Assembly (NCBI GenBank): GCA_011799875.1
Contig: CM022301.1
Coordinates: forward strand, 13,659,570-13,723,569
DNA length: 64,000 nt
Reading direction: 5' to 3'
From: Thinopyrum elongatum
Lineage: Eukaryota; Streptophyta; Magnoliopsida; Poales; Poaceae
The translations under genes and the position numbers were made by a program. The notes under the pieces were generated by a model. It was given only the letters and a program-made list of their open reading frames with translations, had not been told where the DNA came from and ran no database searches. Shown piece after piece: positions 23,341-35,700 of this stretch (positions within the stretch are counted from its first letter, which is position 1; every line of letters starts with the position of its first letter).

Positions 23341-24200
23341 TTGAGTGCCCCACGGGTTCGTGGCTGATGATCAATTGGAGGGGTGGATTGCAAAGAGCTT
23401 ATACTCCTCTCACTTTCCCCTTCTCTCCCTTCTCTCTCTACACTAGGGCAACAGAGGAGGAAAAATCTGCCGACGCCGTCTCCGGCGGCTCCTCGCCCCC
23501 GAGGGCCATGTGCTCGCCGGTGGGGGAGGGGTCGCCGGACTCGCCGTGGTGCCATGTATAGCTGTAGTCTAGGTGTAGGCTTCGTAGCTAGGGTTTCGGC
23601 CATCCGTCACGCTGCTCCTGCGACGTCGGCGGCGGCGCCGAATAATCTGCCGCCGGATCCTGCTCCGACGAGGCTTCTCAGGTGGCAGTCGGGCCCGAAT
23701 CTGGGTGGTAAGTGGGCCGGGCGAGGTCGGAGCGGCGGCGGTGACGACCTCGTTGTGGCTTTTGTGCTCTGGCCGCGTCGTCGTGCTGGCGCTTGCTCCG
23801 GCGCTGGTGCGTGGCTATGGAGCTTGTACAGGAGCAGCGGTTCGTGGACTCCGGATTTGCAGGTTCTCGTCGGTGCTGGAACTTCGGCATGCTCGTCACT
23901 CCTCAAGCTGGCGCAAGTGGTGGAGCTCTGCCGATCTGGTTCTCCGGCGTGCTGGTCCTGCGGGGCCGAGGATGGTGACTTCCCGTCGTCAACAGTCCGT
24001 GCGCATGACCAAGGTTATCACCGGCTCCGGGAGGGAGCGGTGGCGACGGCGATAGCGGCGCGCCCTCATCCCGCGTCGGCGATGTTTCTGGCTTGGCTCC
24101 CCAGGGTCTTCGTTGTAATTTTTTTCTTTTGGGGGTGCGTTATTCCACTGCAAAAATTCAATATAATCCGGGGTCCTTTTCGGGAATTTTTTTTTTGCAA
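23341..24200 (+). other. GC-rich, retroposon-like unit
   Basis: A pyrimidine-rich stretch (about 23400-23445) precedes GC-rich sequence that is open in several frames on both strands, the longest being 23383-24315 (310 codons). The end, TTCGTTGTAATTTTTTTC near 24108, resembles the 3' region of some grass LINEs or related retroposons. I find no protein domain, and multiple open frames are expected from GC bias. I therefore do not call a gene. Confidence 0.35.
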
Positions 24201-24872
24201 AGAACTTGGATCTTGTGGTACTGTAGTGTCGGTGGTGGAACGCGTTGGGCGGCGCGCCGTTCTTTGTCGAAATATTGTTGTCATGTCATCACGGCTTCAT
24301 GCATGTGACCGATAGATATTGAAAGGACTAAAAGTCTGGTAGGAGAAGAATGCACGGGAGAATAGTGTCCAGCTAAAAAAGGACAGTACTACATCGCGAA
24401 AACTGGAGAGTGGGATGGCGCGTCGCGAATCCTGCTATGCTGTGCAGTGGTAATAGGCTGCCTTTTTTACAGCCATTGGACTATACAACTGTTCGGGACA
24501 GGGAACAGGGTCTCATCGAAGAAGTGTACGATGGATTCGTCTTTTCAATGTGTAACAAATTTTTTTTGGGGAAGTGTAAAATATTGTTAGACCGGCAAAA
24601 AAAAAAAGTTCGGATTTGAAGTGTGAAAGGAATCGACATGCATTGAGTTGGCGGAAGGACGGGTGCATAGCTGTTTGGCCCGTGTTGAATATTAAATTTA
24701 AAACAGCAAGGACAAAAATTGGTCAGTAAACAGATCGATTTATAGATGCATATTGGTTTCAGTTGGTATAGGGTGCATAAATGAAGGACATACGGACTGT
24801 AATGATGCAGTTTTTATGGCTACATTGCATAGTGGCTTTCGTTTTATGGGCCAGCTGTTTCATAGTGGGTGC
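24201..24872. other. No gene or repeat recognised
   Basis: Mixed-composition sequence with only short, unconserved open frames. Confidence 0.4.
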
Positions 24873-25708
24873 TGTTGGGGAAAATACGAACGAGAACCTG
24901 GGTGCCAGGGCACCCTATATGCAAAAAAATTATTAATTCAAAAAAATTCAAATCTTTTTTGGTGTCAAACATGATCAAGTATTGTAGTCGTATAAAAAGA
25001 TTCATCGGAGAATGACTTTTGTTGCACCCTGGGTTGAAGATTCGGCAAAAAACGCTATATACAAGTACTATACACGCTATATTGTCGTCATAAACTTGTC
25101 TTTTTTGCTCCGAAGTCAATATGAATCATTTCTTGTCCAAATTTTATTATACGAGTACAATACTTGATCATGTTTGATTCCAAAAAAGATTTGTAACTTC
25201 TAAAACTTTTTTTGAATTACTAAATTTTTTGGCGCATATAGGGTGCGCGGGAACCCGAGAGCACCGGATATTATGATCTTTTAAGTCTAAACTGCAGAAC
25301 TGCTACAAAACAGCTACAATAGGGTGTGGCTACAGTAGCTGGTTCACCTAACTAGGTGAGCTGCCCTGATCGGGGGTAGCGGCATAGCCAACTAGGTGTC
25401 TGCTCCCTGGTGCACAGTGCAACACATTAAGTTAAAAAGGAGAGAGATTGGATAGCTACGACTGCTACTCTAAGCCTATCCCTTTCTTACTCTCCAACTC
25501 AAGAACTGCTGCCGATCAAGCAAGCACTGCAAGCACCAGGAAGACAGAACACAGCCATCAGTTTCAGCTTTTGGTGGTGAAGGATCAAGCATCAGGAGGA
25601 GAAGGGTCAAGTTGAGAAAATGGCAGGATCATCAGATCAAGGTATAAAACATCTTCTCATCCTTTTGTCGCTCAAATTTGAGCTATGTTGATCCTGAAGA
25701 TTCCAACA
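24873..25708 (+). repeat. Copia 5' LTR (start uncertain), with MITE inside
   Basis: The 3' end is fixed by CAACA followed by the primer binding site. The proposed start TGTTGGGG is the inverse of the end. Without the MITE the LTR would be about 460 bp. The start codon of gag (25620) lies inside it. Confidence 0.55.
24892..25266. mobile_element. Fold-back MITE of about 375 bp
   Basis: The left arm (from about 24895) with GCACCCTATATGC, then TCAAACATGATCAAGTATTG, is repeated inverted on the right arm up to about 25260. The arms stay similar for more than 120 bp, leaving a short centre near 25075. No coding capacity. Superfamily not assigned; no clear target duplication found. Confidence 0.8.
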
Positions 25709-27707
25709 ATGGCACCAGAGCCATATAGCTTAAAGTTTGAGCCCTACATGCTCAAGTTCATGCTTGATCTATCAAGGTCATGTTAAAGATCAATCAGGTC
25801 TTCCTGGTCATGATCAAGTTCAAGCTGTTCTTCATGGATAAGCATAGCTTGATTTATTTTAGCCCTAAATTCCTAGGGAACTAACCCTAACAGATCATGT
25901 TATAGTCAAGGGTTTAAATTTTAATGATGATTTAAAGGGGATCAAAGCTTGTGAGCAAGTCTAAAGTAAAATCCCCAATTTTTTGAACCCTAGAAATTCA
26001 AATTCCCCATTTTCTCCTCTGTCATGTGGTTGTGGTTTCAATTTATGCATGAATCAAAGGGGAAATATGCCAATTAAGCTTGAATACTAATTTTTTTCCC
26101 AATTTGAAACCCTAATTACTTGATTCCTTCTTGGACTGATTTTGTGGTTTCGGTTAAGGCTCAATTAAGTGGGGATGAAGTGATTTGAAGCAAATCCTAA
26201 CGAAATCCCCAAATCCCAAAACCCTAAGTTAAGAAATTCCCAAATTAAAGGAACACTAAGCCTAATCCTAAAGGTCTAATGGCAGTGGAAGCTTACCTAA
26301 GGACCGTGGTGCTCGCCATCGTCGGGTGGCGTCGCCATGGTCAACTCCTGATGCCGGCAGGTGTGCTTGGGCTTGCCCCGAGCTGCTTGGCCCTCCACTG
26401 CACCAGCCGGTCGCTGCTGCCGCTCTCCTCGAGTGCTCGTCGTCGAGGGAGAGGTGCCGCCGTGCTGGATCCAGCGCTGAGTCGCCATCTTTGGCGCGGT
26501 GACGCCCGCACGCGCGGCTGCTACGCAGAGGGCGCTGCCTAGAGCCGCTCGACGGAGCTACGCACTAGCCAAAGATGCACGCAGTTCCGGTGAGGTGGCC
26601 TGGACAACGCCGCTGTCATCCTTCTCCGCCGTGGCTGGCCGTGCCGCCGCATCCTCTCTCGCGCGCTCGTCGCCGCCGTGTGGGAGGAGAAAGGGAGAGG
26701 GGGCGAGAAATGGCTAGGGTTTTGGGGGAGGCTGGGCTGCGTGGTCATTTTGGCCGCTGCGGTCGGCCGTTTTGGCTGGGCCAGCAGGCCGTTGCGGCCC
26801 AAGCTAGTGGCGTCCAGAGAGGTCAGGGGGAGTTGAGGGGAGTCCAGCTGGGCTGGCATTTATTTTTGGGCCAGGTCAGCATGTTTCTTAGCCCAAATTT
26901 TAAACTAATGTTTCCCTCCAATTTTTTTATGCATATGGGCTAAATTTTCTGTTATGGGCAGAAATTAATTTTGGAAAATTGCTGAATATTTTTCCTTTTA
27001 ATGACCAAATTTTTTGGGCTAAAGTAAACATTTTGAGGGCTAAAATTTTATGCATGGCTTATTATGTTTCCTTTATGGCAATATAATTCTTAGTATTTTA
27101 ATTTGCTAAATTTTGAATATGCCATATTATGCCATGCTTAAATTATTCATGCTGCAATTTAATTATGTTTAGTTAATTTTTCCATCATGGCATTTTATTT
27201 TGATGTTGAATATTATTATGATCATTATGTCATAATGTTTCCGCTGTGAAATAAAGTTTAATGGATCCTCAAATAAAGTGTGGTTTTATGCTTTGTCATT
27301 CTGACCAAAGTTGTTTGACAGGCATTTAAACCGCAAAATTCTTTTATTGAATCGTTTCAATTCTGGCCAAAGCTTATGTGAACCGGGTTAATAGAAGAAA
27401 TTAATGAATGAGGATTATTAAAGTGTGGCTTTTATTTATAAATTTGGCTGAAGCTAATTGACGAATATTTGTCCACAAAATTTTGTTGTTCATTTTCATC
27501 TCTGGCCAAAGCTGATTTGAATTTGATCAATAAAATTTAATTATGATGATGATGGTGCTTACTAAAGCATTTTGAATTTTCTTTTGCAGCACCTAATGTC
27601 TCTCGTATTGCTGCAATGCTTAATGCCATAGAACAACTTAATGGTAGCAATTATGCTACATGGAAGGAGAAGCTTGAAATTACTATGGCCTTGCTTAATA
27701 TTGATTG
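25620..27707 (+). CDS. Copia gag N-terminus, probably spliced, interrupted
   Basis: The first coding exon would be 25620-25641 (MAGSSDQ), inside the LTR, ending at a GTATAA donor. The second starts at 27590 after the acceptor TTTTGCAG and continues in frame as APNVSRIAAMLNAIEQL, then NGSNYATWKEKLEI, the usual start of a Copia gag. The predicted intron (25642-27589) contains the LTR end, the primer binding site and the whole leader. The exon joint restores an Ala codon and a continuous frame. The LINE cuts the gag after about 47 residues, so no complete protein exists. The family is known, but the intron is my inference from splice signals and frame. Confidence 0.6.
25710..25722 (+). other. 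Primer binding site, TGGCACCAGAGCC
   Basis: It lies one base after the LTR end and resembles the initiator tRNA-Met site TGGTATCAGAGC. Confidence 0.7.
26280..26870. other. GC-rich island within the Copia leader
   Basis: It contrasts sharply with the AT-rich leader on both sides. Open frames overlap on both strands without a recognisable domain. AAACCCTAGCC on the minus strand near 26715-26705 is often seen in plant 5' UTRs. It may be captured sequence or ordinary leader of this family. Confidence 0.35.
26880..27589 (+). other. AT-rich Copia leader with CTGGCCAAAGCT repeats
   Basis: Variants of CTGGCCAAAGCT occur near 27300, 27362, 27444 and 27503, spaced about 60-80 bp. No coding sequence. 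Confidence 0.6.
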
Positions 27708-29720
27708 TTTTTTCTCGAATACGCACGAGTGTGCGTACTATATATTAAAGAAGGGATGGAGGTAAAGAGCCCCTCCACGTTGGTAGTTACAACTCGAGTT
27801 ACAACTACAACTCCACCATCGACGCAACCTCTAGACTATCCTATCTCGCTACGGCCTACCTTTAGCGCCACAAAAAAGGCGTCGACGTCTGGCTTCAGAA
27901 GGCCCGCCGCTCTCCATGCTCACCCCTCGATCACAATAGCGCTGATTACCTCCGTGTGTGAGGGGGTTGTTCCATCAAACACAATGGCGTTTCGGTGCTT
28001 CCACAGTTCCCACATTACTAGGAGGAAGATTGCCTGTGTATCCTTTGTGCTCATGGTGCCTCCATTCTTCTCGTTGCACCATTCTACCATGTCAGCCCCG
28101 GCCGTTGGTATCCATTCCATCCTGTTCATAGCGATGCACACTCGGCTCCATACTTCACGCGAGAAGACGAAGCTTAGCAAGATATGGTTTATGCTCTCTT
28201 GGTCTTGGTCGCAGCTAGGGCAACGCTCCTGGTGATCCAGTCCCCTTCGCGCGAGTCTATCGGAGGTCCAACATCTGTCCTGTAATGCGAGCCACGCGAA
28301 GAACCGACATCTAAGCGGGGCCTTTGATTTCCACGTGAAACTCGTCGCCGGCACGGCCTCTCTCCCCCAGAAGCGTGCTGCGTATGCCGATCGTGTTGAG
28401 TACCATCCATCCTTTTCCCAGGCCCACCTGAGAGAGTCCTCCGTCTCGGGCTGCAAGTGGATCTGCCCGACGTGTTCCCACAATGCTAGATATTCATTCA
28501 ACACGTGATCCACAATGTCTAGGCCTACATCCAAGGCCCAAGCTCCATGCAACAACCCCTGGTAGACCGTGCGAGAATTCCTGATGGCTGGCGGAATCCG
28601 GGCATATACGGCAGGCGGAAACTCCTCAACACGATGGCCTTGTATTCACCTATCCTCCCAGAATAACATACCGTGACCATTGACAATCGTAGACCGGGCA
28701 GCAGCCCTAACCAACTGCACGGATTCCTCTAGAACTGAGATGTCAAACTCCGCCCAGGGTCTCGATGAGTCCGCTCGTTTTAACCACGGCCACCTTGCTT
28801 GCATTGCTATAATTAGCCACTTCAGGTCCGGGATACCAAGTCCACCCGCCCACCTTGGTGAGCAAACTTTCTCCCAAGCAACGACACACTGGCCGCCATT
28901 CGCCTCTGCTCGTGCACACCATAACAAGCCTCGGCAAATTTTTAGCATGGCCTTGATCGTTTTGAGGGGGATGTCCAACGCCATCATCGCATGAATTGGG
29001 ATGGCCGAGAGGACCGATTGGACCAGAATCATCGTTCCACTTTTCGGCATGTTCGTAGCCTTCCAACGCGGCAGGCACGCCGCCAGCTGGTCCACAAGTC
29101 CCGACAGCTGAGCCGCAGTCTGCTTCCGGATAGTGAGCGGCAAGCCCAAGTATTTGCACGGGAAGGTACCAATGGGGCATCGCAAGACCTGTGTTACTAG
29201 CTGCACCTCCGTTGTCGTGCAGCGAATCAGAAGCGCGGCACTCTTCTGTAGGTTTACTCTCAGGCCCGAGCCATCCCCAAACAACTGTAGTAGCGACGCA
29301 CAGGTTTGGAGATCTGTAGCTTCCGGCTTGAGGAATATCATAACATCATCAGCGAACATGGAGATTCTGTGTGTCATCCCTCGGTGGCTTAGGGGCGTGA
29401 GGAGGCCCCGATCCACTACCAACTGGAACATCTGGTGTAGCGGCTCCATGATGAGTATGAATAGCATCGGGGACATGGGATCCCCTTGGCGTAATCCACA
29501 GTTGTTTAGTATTGGTTTTCCGGGCATACCATTGACCATTATTCGTGTCGATGAGGTTGCCAGTAGGCCACATATCCACTCAGTCCATCTGCACTGAACC
29601 CCATCCTACTCATGACCTCAAGCAGGAACGGCCACTCAACGGAGTCGAACGCCTTTGTTATATCCAGCTTTAGCATTACTGAAGGCTCTCTTAAGGCATG
29701 CAATCAACGCGCCATGCATT
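27708..29720 (-). mobile_element. L1-type LINE, 3' part
   Basis: The poly-A end appears as a T run at 27708-27713 on the plus strand, preceded (on minus) by TTTAATATATAGTACGCAC, a common grass LINE 3' end. Toward higher coordinates come the RT zinc-binding domain and reverse transcriptase. The 5' part, with ORF1 and endonuclease, is absent because a Copia LTR starts at 29721 (flank GCATT, 29716-29720). The LINE itself inserted into the Copia gag ending at 27707. Confidence 0.88.
27920..29705 (-). pseudogene. LINE reverse transcriptase and zf-RVT domain, broken
   Basis: The enzyme would copy LINE RNA at the target site. Motif A is visible as KLDITKAFDSVEW near 29660-29620 in one frame. A frameshift near 29590-29600 precedes the main frame. 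This holds GLRQGDPMSP (motif B region), MFADDVMIF (catalytic Asp pair, about 29345-29356) and thumb sequence to FWEDR. There a TGA at 28646-28648 replaces the Trp expected in the common DRWIQG motif. The same frame reopens and carries the zinc-binding RT domain (SKAPLRCRFFAWLALQDRC and CPSCDQDQESINHIL), ending at 27920. Non-functional. Confidence 0.88.
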
Positions 29721-31127
29721 TGAAAGCACATTTGCTCCCTTGGTGGTTTTGGTAATTCATAACAACATATATGTCAATGAACTAATATCCATTCAAGTGA
29801 AAGTTTTCAGAATGTTCAATGATTGGCATGGCATGGACTAGAGATGTGGACCCCTCAAAATGCTAAGGACATGGATTGGCAAAAGCTCAAGACTATACTT
29901 TTTTGGTTTAGTGATCCAAGATCACATTGAGTCTATAGGAAAGCCAATACTATTAAAAGGGGATGAGGTGTTGCTTAATGGTCTTTTTACTCAAGTGCTT
30001 AGTGACATTGCTCCAAAATCCTCAACCACTTTCTCCATCCAAATATGTCCAAAACCTACATTCCAACTCGGCCCCACCAAAATTTCCTATCCGGAGCCAC
30101 CGAGTTCATTTGGACTTAGCCACTGCCAAAACCCTAACAAATCGGATCCACCGATATGGATCTCGGTCCCACCAAGATGGCCTTGCCAACTCTCTGTAAT
30201 CGTTTGCAATTACTTTGGTCTCACCGAGTTTTGCAAATCGGTCTCACCGAGATGGCTTGCCAACTCTCTGTTGCCTTATTGCTTCACTTCGGTCCCACCA
30301 AGTTGATGCAATCGGTGCCACCGAGACGAGGTTTTCCCTAGCCCTTGCACTTCGGTCTATCTGAGTTATTCTAATCGGTCCCACCGAGATTCCTAACGTT
30401 CATATCTTTTACACAGGTCGGTGCCACCGAGATGTCTGTTTTGGTGCCACCGAGTTGGCTAAAAAGTGTGTAATGGTTGGATTTTGTGTGGAGGCTATTT
30501 ATACCCCTCCACCACTTCTTCCTCGGAAGGGAGAGCCATCAGAACGTGCCTACACTTCCACCATCCATTTTCTGAGAGAGAACCACCTACTCATGTGTTG
30601 AGATCAAGAGATTCCAATCCAACCATTTGAACCTTGATTTCTAGCCTTCCCCAAGTTGCTTTCCACTCAAATCTTTCTTCCACCATAGCCAAATCTGTGA
30701 GGAGTTGTTTGAGTGTTGGGGAGACTATCATTTGAAGCATAAGAGCAAGGAGTTCATCATCAACACACAGTCTATTACTTTTTGGAGAGTGGTGTCTCCT
30801 AGATTGGTTAGGTGTCACTTGGGAGCCTCCGACATGATGCGGAGTTGAACCAAGGAGTTTGTAGGGGCAAGGAGATCGCCTACTTCGTGAAGATCTACCC
30901 GAGTGAGGCTAGTCCTTTGTGGTCGTAAGCCATGGTGGGATAGACAAGGTTGCTTCTTCGTGGACTCCTTTGTGGGTGGAGCCCTCCGTGGACTCGCGCA
31001 GCCGTTACCCTTCGTGGGTTGAAGTCTCCATCAACGTGGACGTACGATAGCACCACCTATCGGAACCACGCCAAAAATCACCGTGTCCCCAGTGCGTTTG
31101 CCTTCTCCAAACCCTTCCTTTACTTAC
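29721..31127 (+). repeat. SIRE-like Copia 5' LTR, left part
   Basis: It begins TGAAAGCACATTTGCTCCC and is cut at 31127 by the Gypsy insertion; the remaining 172 bp are at 41330-41501. An array of CGGT-N3-ACCG-like sites (30092-30452) is followed by a likely TATA box CTATTTATACC (30495-30504). No ORF in it is supported. Confidence 0.85.
30092..30452. repeat. CGGT-N3-ACCG palindrome array upstream of TATA
   Basis: Exact CGGTNNNACCG sites start at 30239, 30313, 30376 and 30419, with spacers CTC, GCC, CCC and GCC. One-mismatch copies start at 30092, 30143, 30164, 30290 and 30442. The array ends about 45 bp before the TATA box. Confidence 0.85.
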
Positions 31128-32645
31128 TGATACCTCCATTTTGCATCATGTTTTCCTACTGTTATTTATGATGTTTTTATGCATAATAATGCTTTTTGGA
31201 GTAATTCTAATGCCTTTTATCTCATAATATGCAAGGTACACACAAAGAGGGAGAATTCCGGCAGCTGGAAATCTAGACCTGAAAAAGCTACGTCAGGCTA
31301 CCTATTCTGCACAACTCCAAATGAGCTGAATCTTTACAGGGATTTTTTATGGAATAAATGAGAAATATTGGAGCCAATAAGTACTAGAGGGGGCCCACCA
31401 GGTGGGCACAACCCACCTGGGCGCGCCAGGGAGCCCAGGCACGCCCTGGTGGGTTGTGCTCCCCTCGGCCCACCTTCGGTGCCCATCTTCTGGTGTATAA
31501 GTCATTTTGACCTAGAAAAAATCAGGAGAGGACTTTCGGGATGGAGCGCCGCCGTCTCGAGGCGGAACTTGGGCAGGAGCACTTTTGCCCTCCGGCGGAG
31601 CGATTCCGCCGGGGGAACTTCCCTCCCAGAGGGGGAAATCATCGTCATCATCATCACCAACAACTCTCCCATCTTTGGGAGGGCAATCTCCATCAACATC
31701 TTCAACAACAACATCTCCTCTCAAACCCTAGTTCATCTCTTGTGTTCAATCTTTGTACAAGAACTATAGATTGGTGCTTGTGGGTGACTAGTAGTGTTGA
31801 TTACATCTTGTAGTTGATTACTATATGGTTTATTTGGTGGAAGATTATATGTTCAGATCCAATATGCTATTTAATACCCCTCTGATCTTGAGCATGATTA
31901 TTATTTGTGAGTAGTTACTTATGTTCTTGAGGTCACGGGAGAAATCATGTTGCAAGTAATCATGTGAACTTGATATGTGTTCGATATTTTGATAGTATGG
32001 GTGTTGTGATTCCCTTAGTGGTGTCATGTGAACGTCGACTACATGACACATCATCATATTTGGGCCTAAGGGAATGCATTGTGGAGTAGTTATTAGATGA
32101 TGGGTTGCGAGAGTGACAGAAGCTTAAACCCTAGTTTATGCGCTATTCCGTAAGGGACCGATTGGATCCAAAAGTTTAATGCTATGGTTAGAATTTATTC
32201 TTAATACTTTTCTCGTAGTTGCGGATGCTTGCGAGGGGGTTAATCATAAGTAGGAGGTTTGTTCAAGTAAGAACAGAACCTAAGCACCGGTCCACCCACA
32301 TATCAAATTATCAAAGTAGCGAACACAAATCAAACCAACATGATGAAAGTGACTAGATGAAATTCCCGTGTACCCTCAAGAACGCTTTGCTTATTATAAG
32401 AGACCGTTTTGGCCTGTCCTTTGCCTCAAAGGGATTGGGATACCTTGCTGCACTTTTGTTACTACTATTGTTACTTGCTCGTTACAAATTATTTGGCTTC
32501 AAACTACTCTGCTACTTTCAATTTCAGTACTTGCAAACATTACCTTGCTGAAAGCCGCTTGTCATTTCCTTCTGCTCCTCGTTAGGTTCGACACTCTTAC
32601 TTATCGAAAAAGCTACAATTGGTCCCATATACTTGTGGGTCATCA
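31128..32645 (+). repeat. Gypsy 5' LTR (1518 bp)
   Basis: It starts TGATACCTCC and ends GTGGGTCATCA. A hairpin with arms GCACAACCCACC (31406-31417) and GGTGGGTTGTGC (31448-31459) lies 35 bp upstream of a TATAAG box (31495-31500). Confidence 0.95.
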
Positions 32646-32656
32646 AGGCTATTTTC

Positions 32657-32675
32657 TGGTGCCATTGTCGGGGAG
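32657..32675 (+). other. Primer binding site (tRNA-Asp type)
   Basis: TGGTGCCATTGTCGGGGAG, 11 bp after the LTR, resembles TGGCGCCGTTGCCGGGGA, the tRNA-Asp-complementary site used by many plant Gypsy elements. Confidence 0.8.
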
Positions 32676-32751
32676 TGAAGCACTTTTGGTAAGTGGAAAT
32701 TGGTAAGGAAAAATTATTACTACGTGCTGAAATTTATTGTCACTTGTTACT

Positions 32752-35700
32752 ATGGAAAACAATCCTTTGAGGGGTTTGTTCGGGGTATCTTCACCTCAAA
32801 CGGAACCACAATTAGTTACCCCTCAACCTACTGCACCTACTGAAAATATTGAATATGAAATCCCTTCGGGTATGATAGAACAACTGCTAGCTAATCCTTA
32901 TGCAGGAGATGAAACCGAACATCCTGATATGCACTTGATATATGTGGAAGAAATTTGTGGATTGTTTAATCTTGCAGGTTTACCCGGGGATGAAGTTAAG
33001 AAGAATGTTTTCCCTTTATCTTTGAAGGGAAAGGCATGGTATAGACTATGCGATGATATTGGATCTTGGAATAGGAATCGATTGAAATTGGAGTTTCACC
33101 AAAAAGTTTATCCTATGCATCTAGTTCATCGTGACCGGAATTACATATATAATTTTTGGCCTCGTGAAGGAGAAAGTATCGCTCTAGCTTGGGGGAGGCT
33201 TAAGTCAATGTTATATTCATGCCCCAATCATGAGCTCTCAAGAGAAATTATTATTCAGAATTTTTATGCTCGGCTTTCTCATGATGATCAATCCATGCTT
33301 GATACTTCTTGTACTGGTTCCTTTATGAAGAAGACCATTGAATTCAGGTGGGATCTTTTGGAAAGAATTAAACGCAACTCTGAAGATTGGGAACTCGATG
33401 AAGGTAAAGAGTTAGGTATTAAGCTTAAGTATGATTGTGTTAAATCTTTTATGAATACCGATGCTTTTCAAAAGTTTAGCACTAAATATGGACTTGACTC
33501 TGAGATAGTAGCCTCCTTTTGTGAATCATTTGCTACTCATGTTGATCTCCCCAAGGAGAAGTGGTTTAAATATCACCCACCTATTAAAGAGGAAATTAAA
33601 GAACCGGTACCAGCTAAAGAGGAAACTATTATTTATAATGTTGATCCAGTTGTTCCTACTGCTTATATTGAGAAACCATCTTTCCCTGTTAGGATAAAGG
33701 AACATGCTAAAGTTTCAACTGTGGTCAACAAAAGTTATATTAGAACACCTAAACCTGATGAACAAATCAAAGTAGAACCTAGTGTTGCTATGGTTAAGGA
33801 TCTCCTGGAAGAAAACATAGATGGACATGTTATTTACTTCTGTAATGAAGCTACTAGAATTGTCAAACCTGATAAGTCAGATATTCGTAGACCCATTGTT
33901 GGCATGCCCATTGTCTCAGTTAAAATAGGAGATCACTGTTATCATGGTTTATGCGACATAGGTGCTAGCATGAGTGCTATTCCCTTTACCTTATATCAAG
34001 AAATTATGAATGACATAGCACCCGCCGAGATAGAAGACATAGATGTTACTATTAAACTTGCTAATAGAGACACCATATCACCAATTGGGATTGTTAGAGA
34101 TGTTGAAGTCTTGTGTGGGAAAATAAAATACCCTACTGATTTTCTTGTTCTTGGTTCCCCACAAGATGATTTTTGTGCCATTATCTTTGGTAGACCTTTC
34201 TTGAACACCGTTAATGCTAAAATAGATTGTAAGAAACAAACTGTCGGTGTCAGTTTTGGTGATGAGTCTCATGAGTTTAACTTTTCCAAGTTTAGTAGAA
34301 AACCTCATAAAAAAGAACTGCCTAGTAAGGATGAAATAATTGGTCTTGCTTCTATTGCTGTGTCTCCTACTGATCCTTTAGAACAATATCTGCTAGACCA
34401 TGAAAATGATTTACATATGCATGAAAGAAATGAAATAGATGAGGTTTTCTTTGAACAACGTCCTCTGCTTAAACACAATTTGCCTATTGAAACTCTAGGA
34501 GGTCCTCCTACACCTAAAGGTGATCCTGTGTTTGAATTAAAACAATTGCCAGACACTTTGAAATATGCTTATCTTGATGAGAAAAAGATATATCCTGTTA
34601 TTATTAGTGCTAACCTTTCAGAACATGAAGAAGAAAGACTATTGAAAGTTCTAAGGAAGCACCGAGCTGCTATTGGATATACTCTTGATGATCTTAAGGG
34701 CATTAGTCCCACTCTATGCCAGCACAAAATTAATAAGGAACCTGATGTTAAACCCGTTGTTGATCACCAACGTCGGTTAAATCTAAAGATGAAAGAAGTG
34801 GTAAGAACGGAAATATTAAAACTTCTGGAAGCAGGTATAATCTATCCTATAACTGATAGTAGGTGGGTAAGTCCTGTTCATTGTGTCCCTAAGAAGGGAG
34901 GAATTACTGTTGTTCCTAATGATAAAAATGAACTAGTCCCACAAAGAATTGTTACAGGCTATAGATTGGTAATTGATTTTAGAAAATTAAACAAAGCAAC
35001 TAGAAAAGATCATTACCCTTTGCCTTTTATTGATCAAATGCTAGAAATATTGTCAAAGCACACACATTTTTGTTTCCTTGATGGATATTCTGGTTTTTCA
35101 CAAATACCTGTTTCTCAACCTGATCAAGAAAAGACCACTTTCACTTGTCCCTTTGGAACTTATGCTTATAGACATATGCCTTTTGGTTTATGCAATGCAC
35201 CTGCTACCTTTCAAAGATGTATGACTGCTATATTCTCTGACTTTTGTGAAAAGATTGTTGAGGTTTTCATGGATGACTTTTCTGTTTATGGGAAGTCTTT
35301 TGATGATTGTTTAAGCAATCTTAATCGAGTTTTGCAGAGATGTGAGCAAACAAATCTTGTATTGAATTGGGAGAAGTGCCACTTTATGGTTAATGAAGGT
35401 ATTGTTTTGGGCCATAAAATTTCTGAAAGAGGTATTGAGGTGGATAAAGCTAAGGTTGATGCAATTGAGAAAATGCCATGTCCTAAAGATATCAAAGGTA
35501 TTCGTAGTTTCCTTGGTCATGCTGGTTTATATAGGAGATTTATCAAAGAATTTTCTAAAATTTCTAGGCCTCTTACAAATCTTTTGCAAAAGGACACTCC
35601 TTTAGTTTTTTATGATGATTGTTTAGAAGCCTTCGAAACACTCAAGAAAGCCTTAATTACTGCACCTATTGTTCAACCACCTGATTGGAACTTGCCTTTT

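Larger units (their letters stand above)
24873..27707 (+). mobile_element. Copia retrotransposon, 5' end (LTR, PBS, leader, gag start)
   Basis: The LTR ends CCAACA at 25708, followed by the primer binding site, a 1.9-kb leader and the start of a Copia gag. A LINE insertion interrupts the gag at 27707. No rightward continuation is in the window. The 5' limit is uncertain because a MITE lies inside the LTR; TGTTGGGG at 24873 would pair with the TTCCAACA end. Confidence 0.7.

Noticed and set aside
23383..24315. 310-codon ORF considered as a host gene
   Set aside because: It is open in several frames at once, is GC-rich, lacks recognisable domains and is followed by a retroposon-like tail.
26279..26943. 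ORFs in the GC-rich island of the Copia leader
   Set aside because: They sit inside a predicted intron or leader and have no recognisable protein domain.
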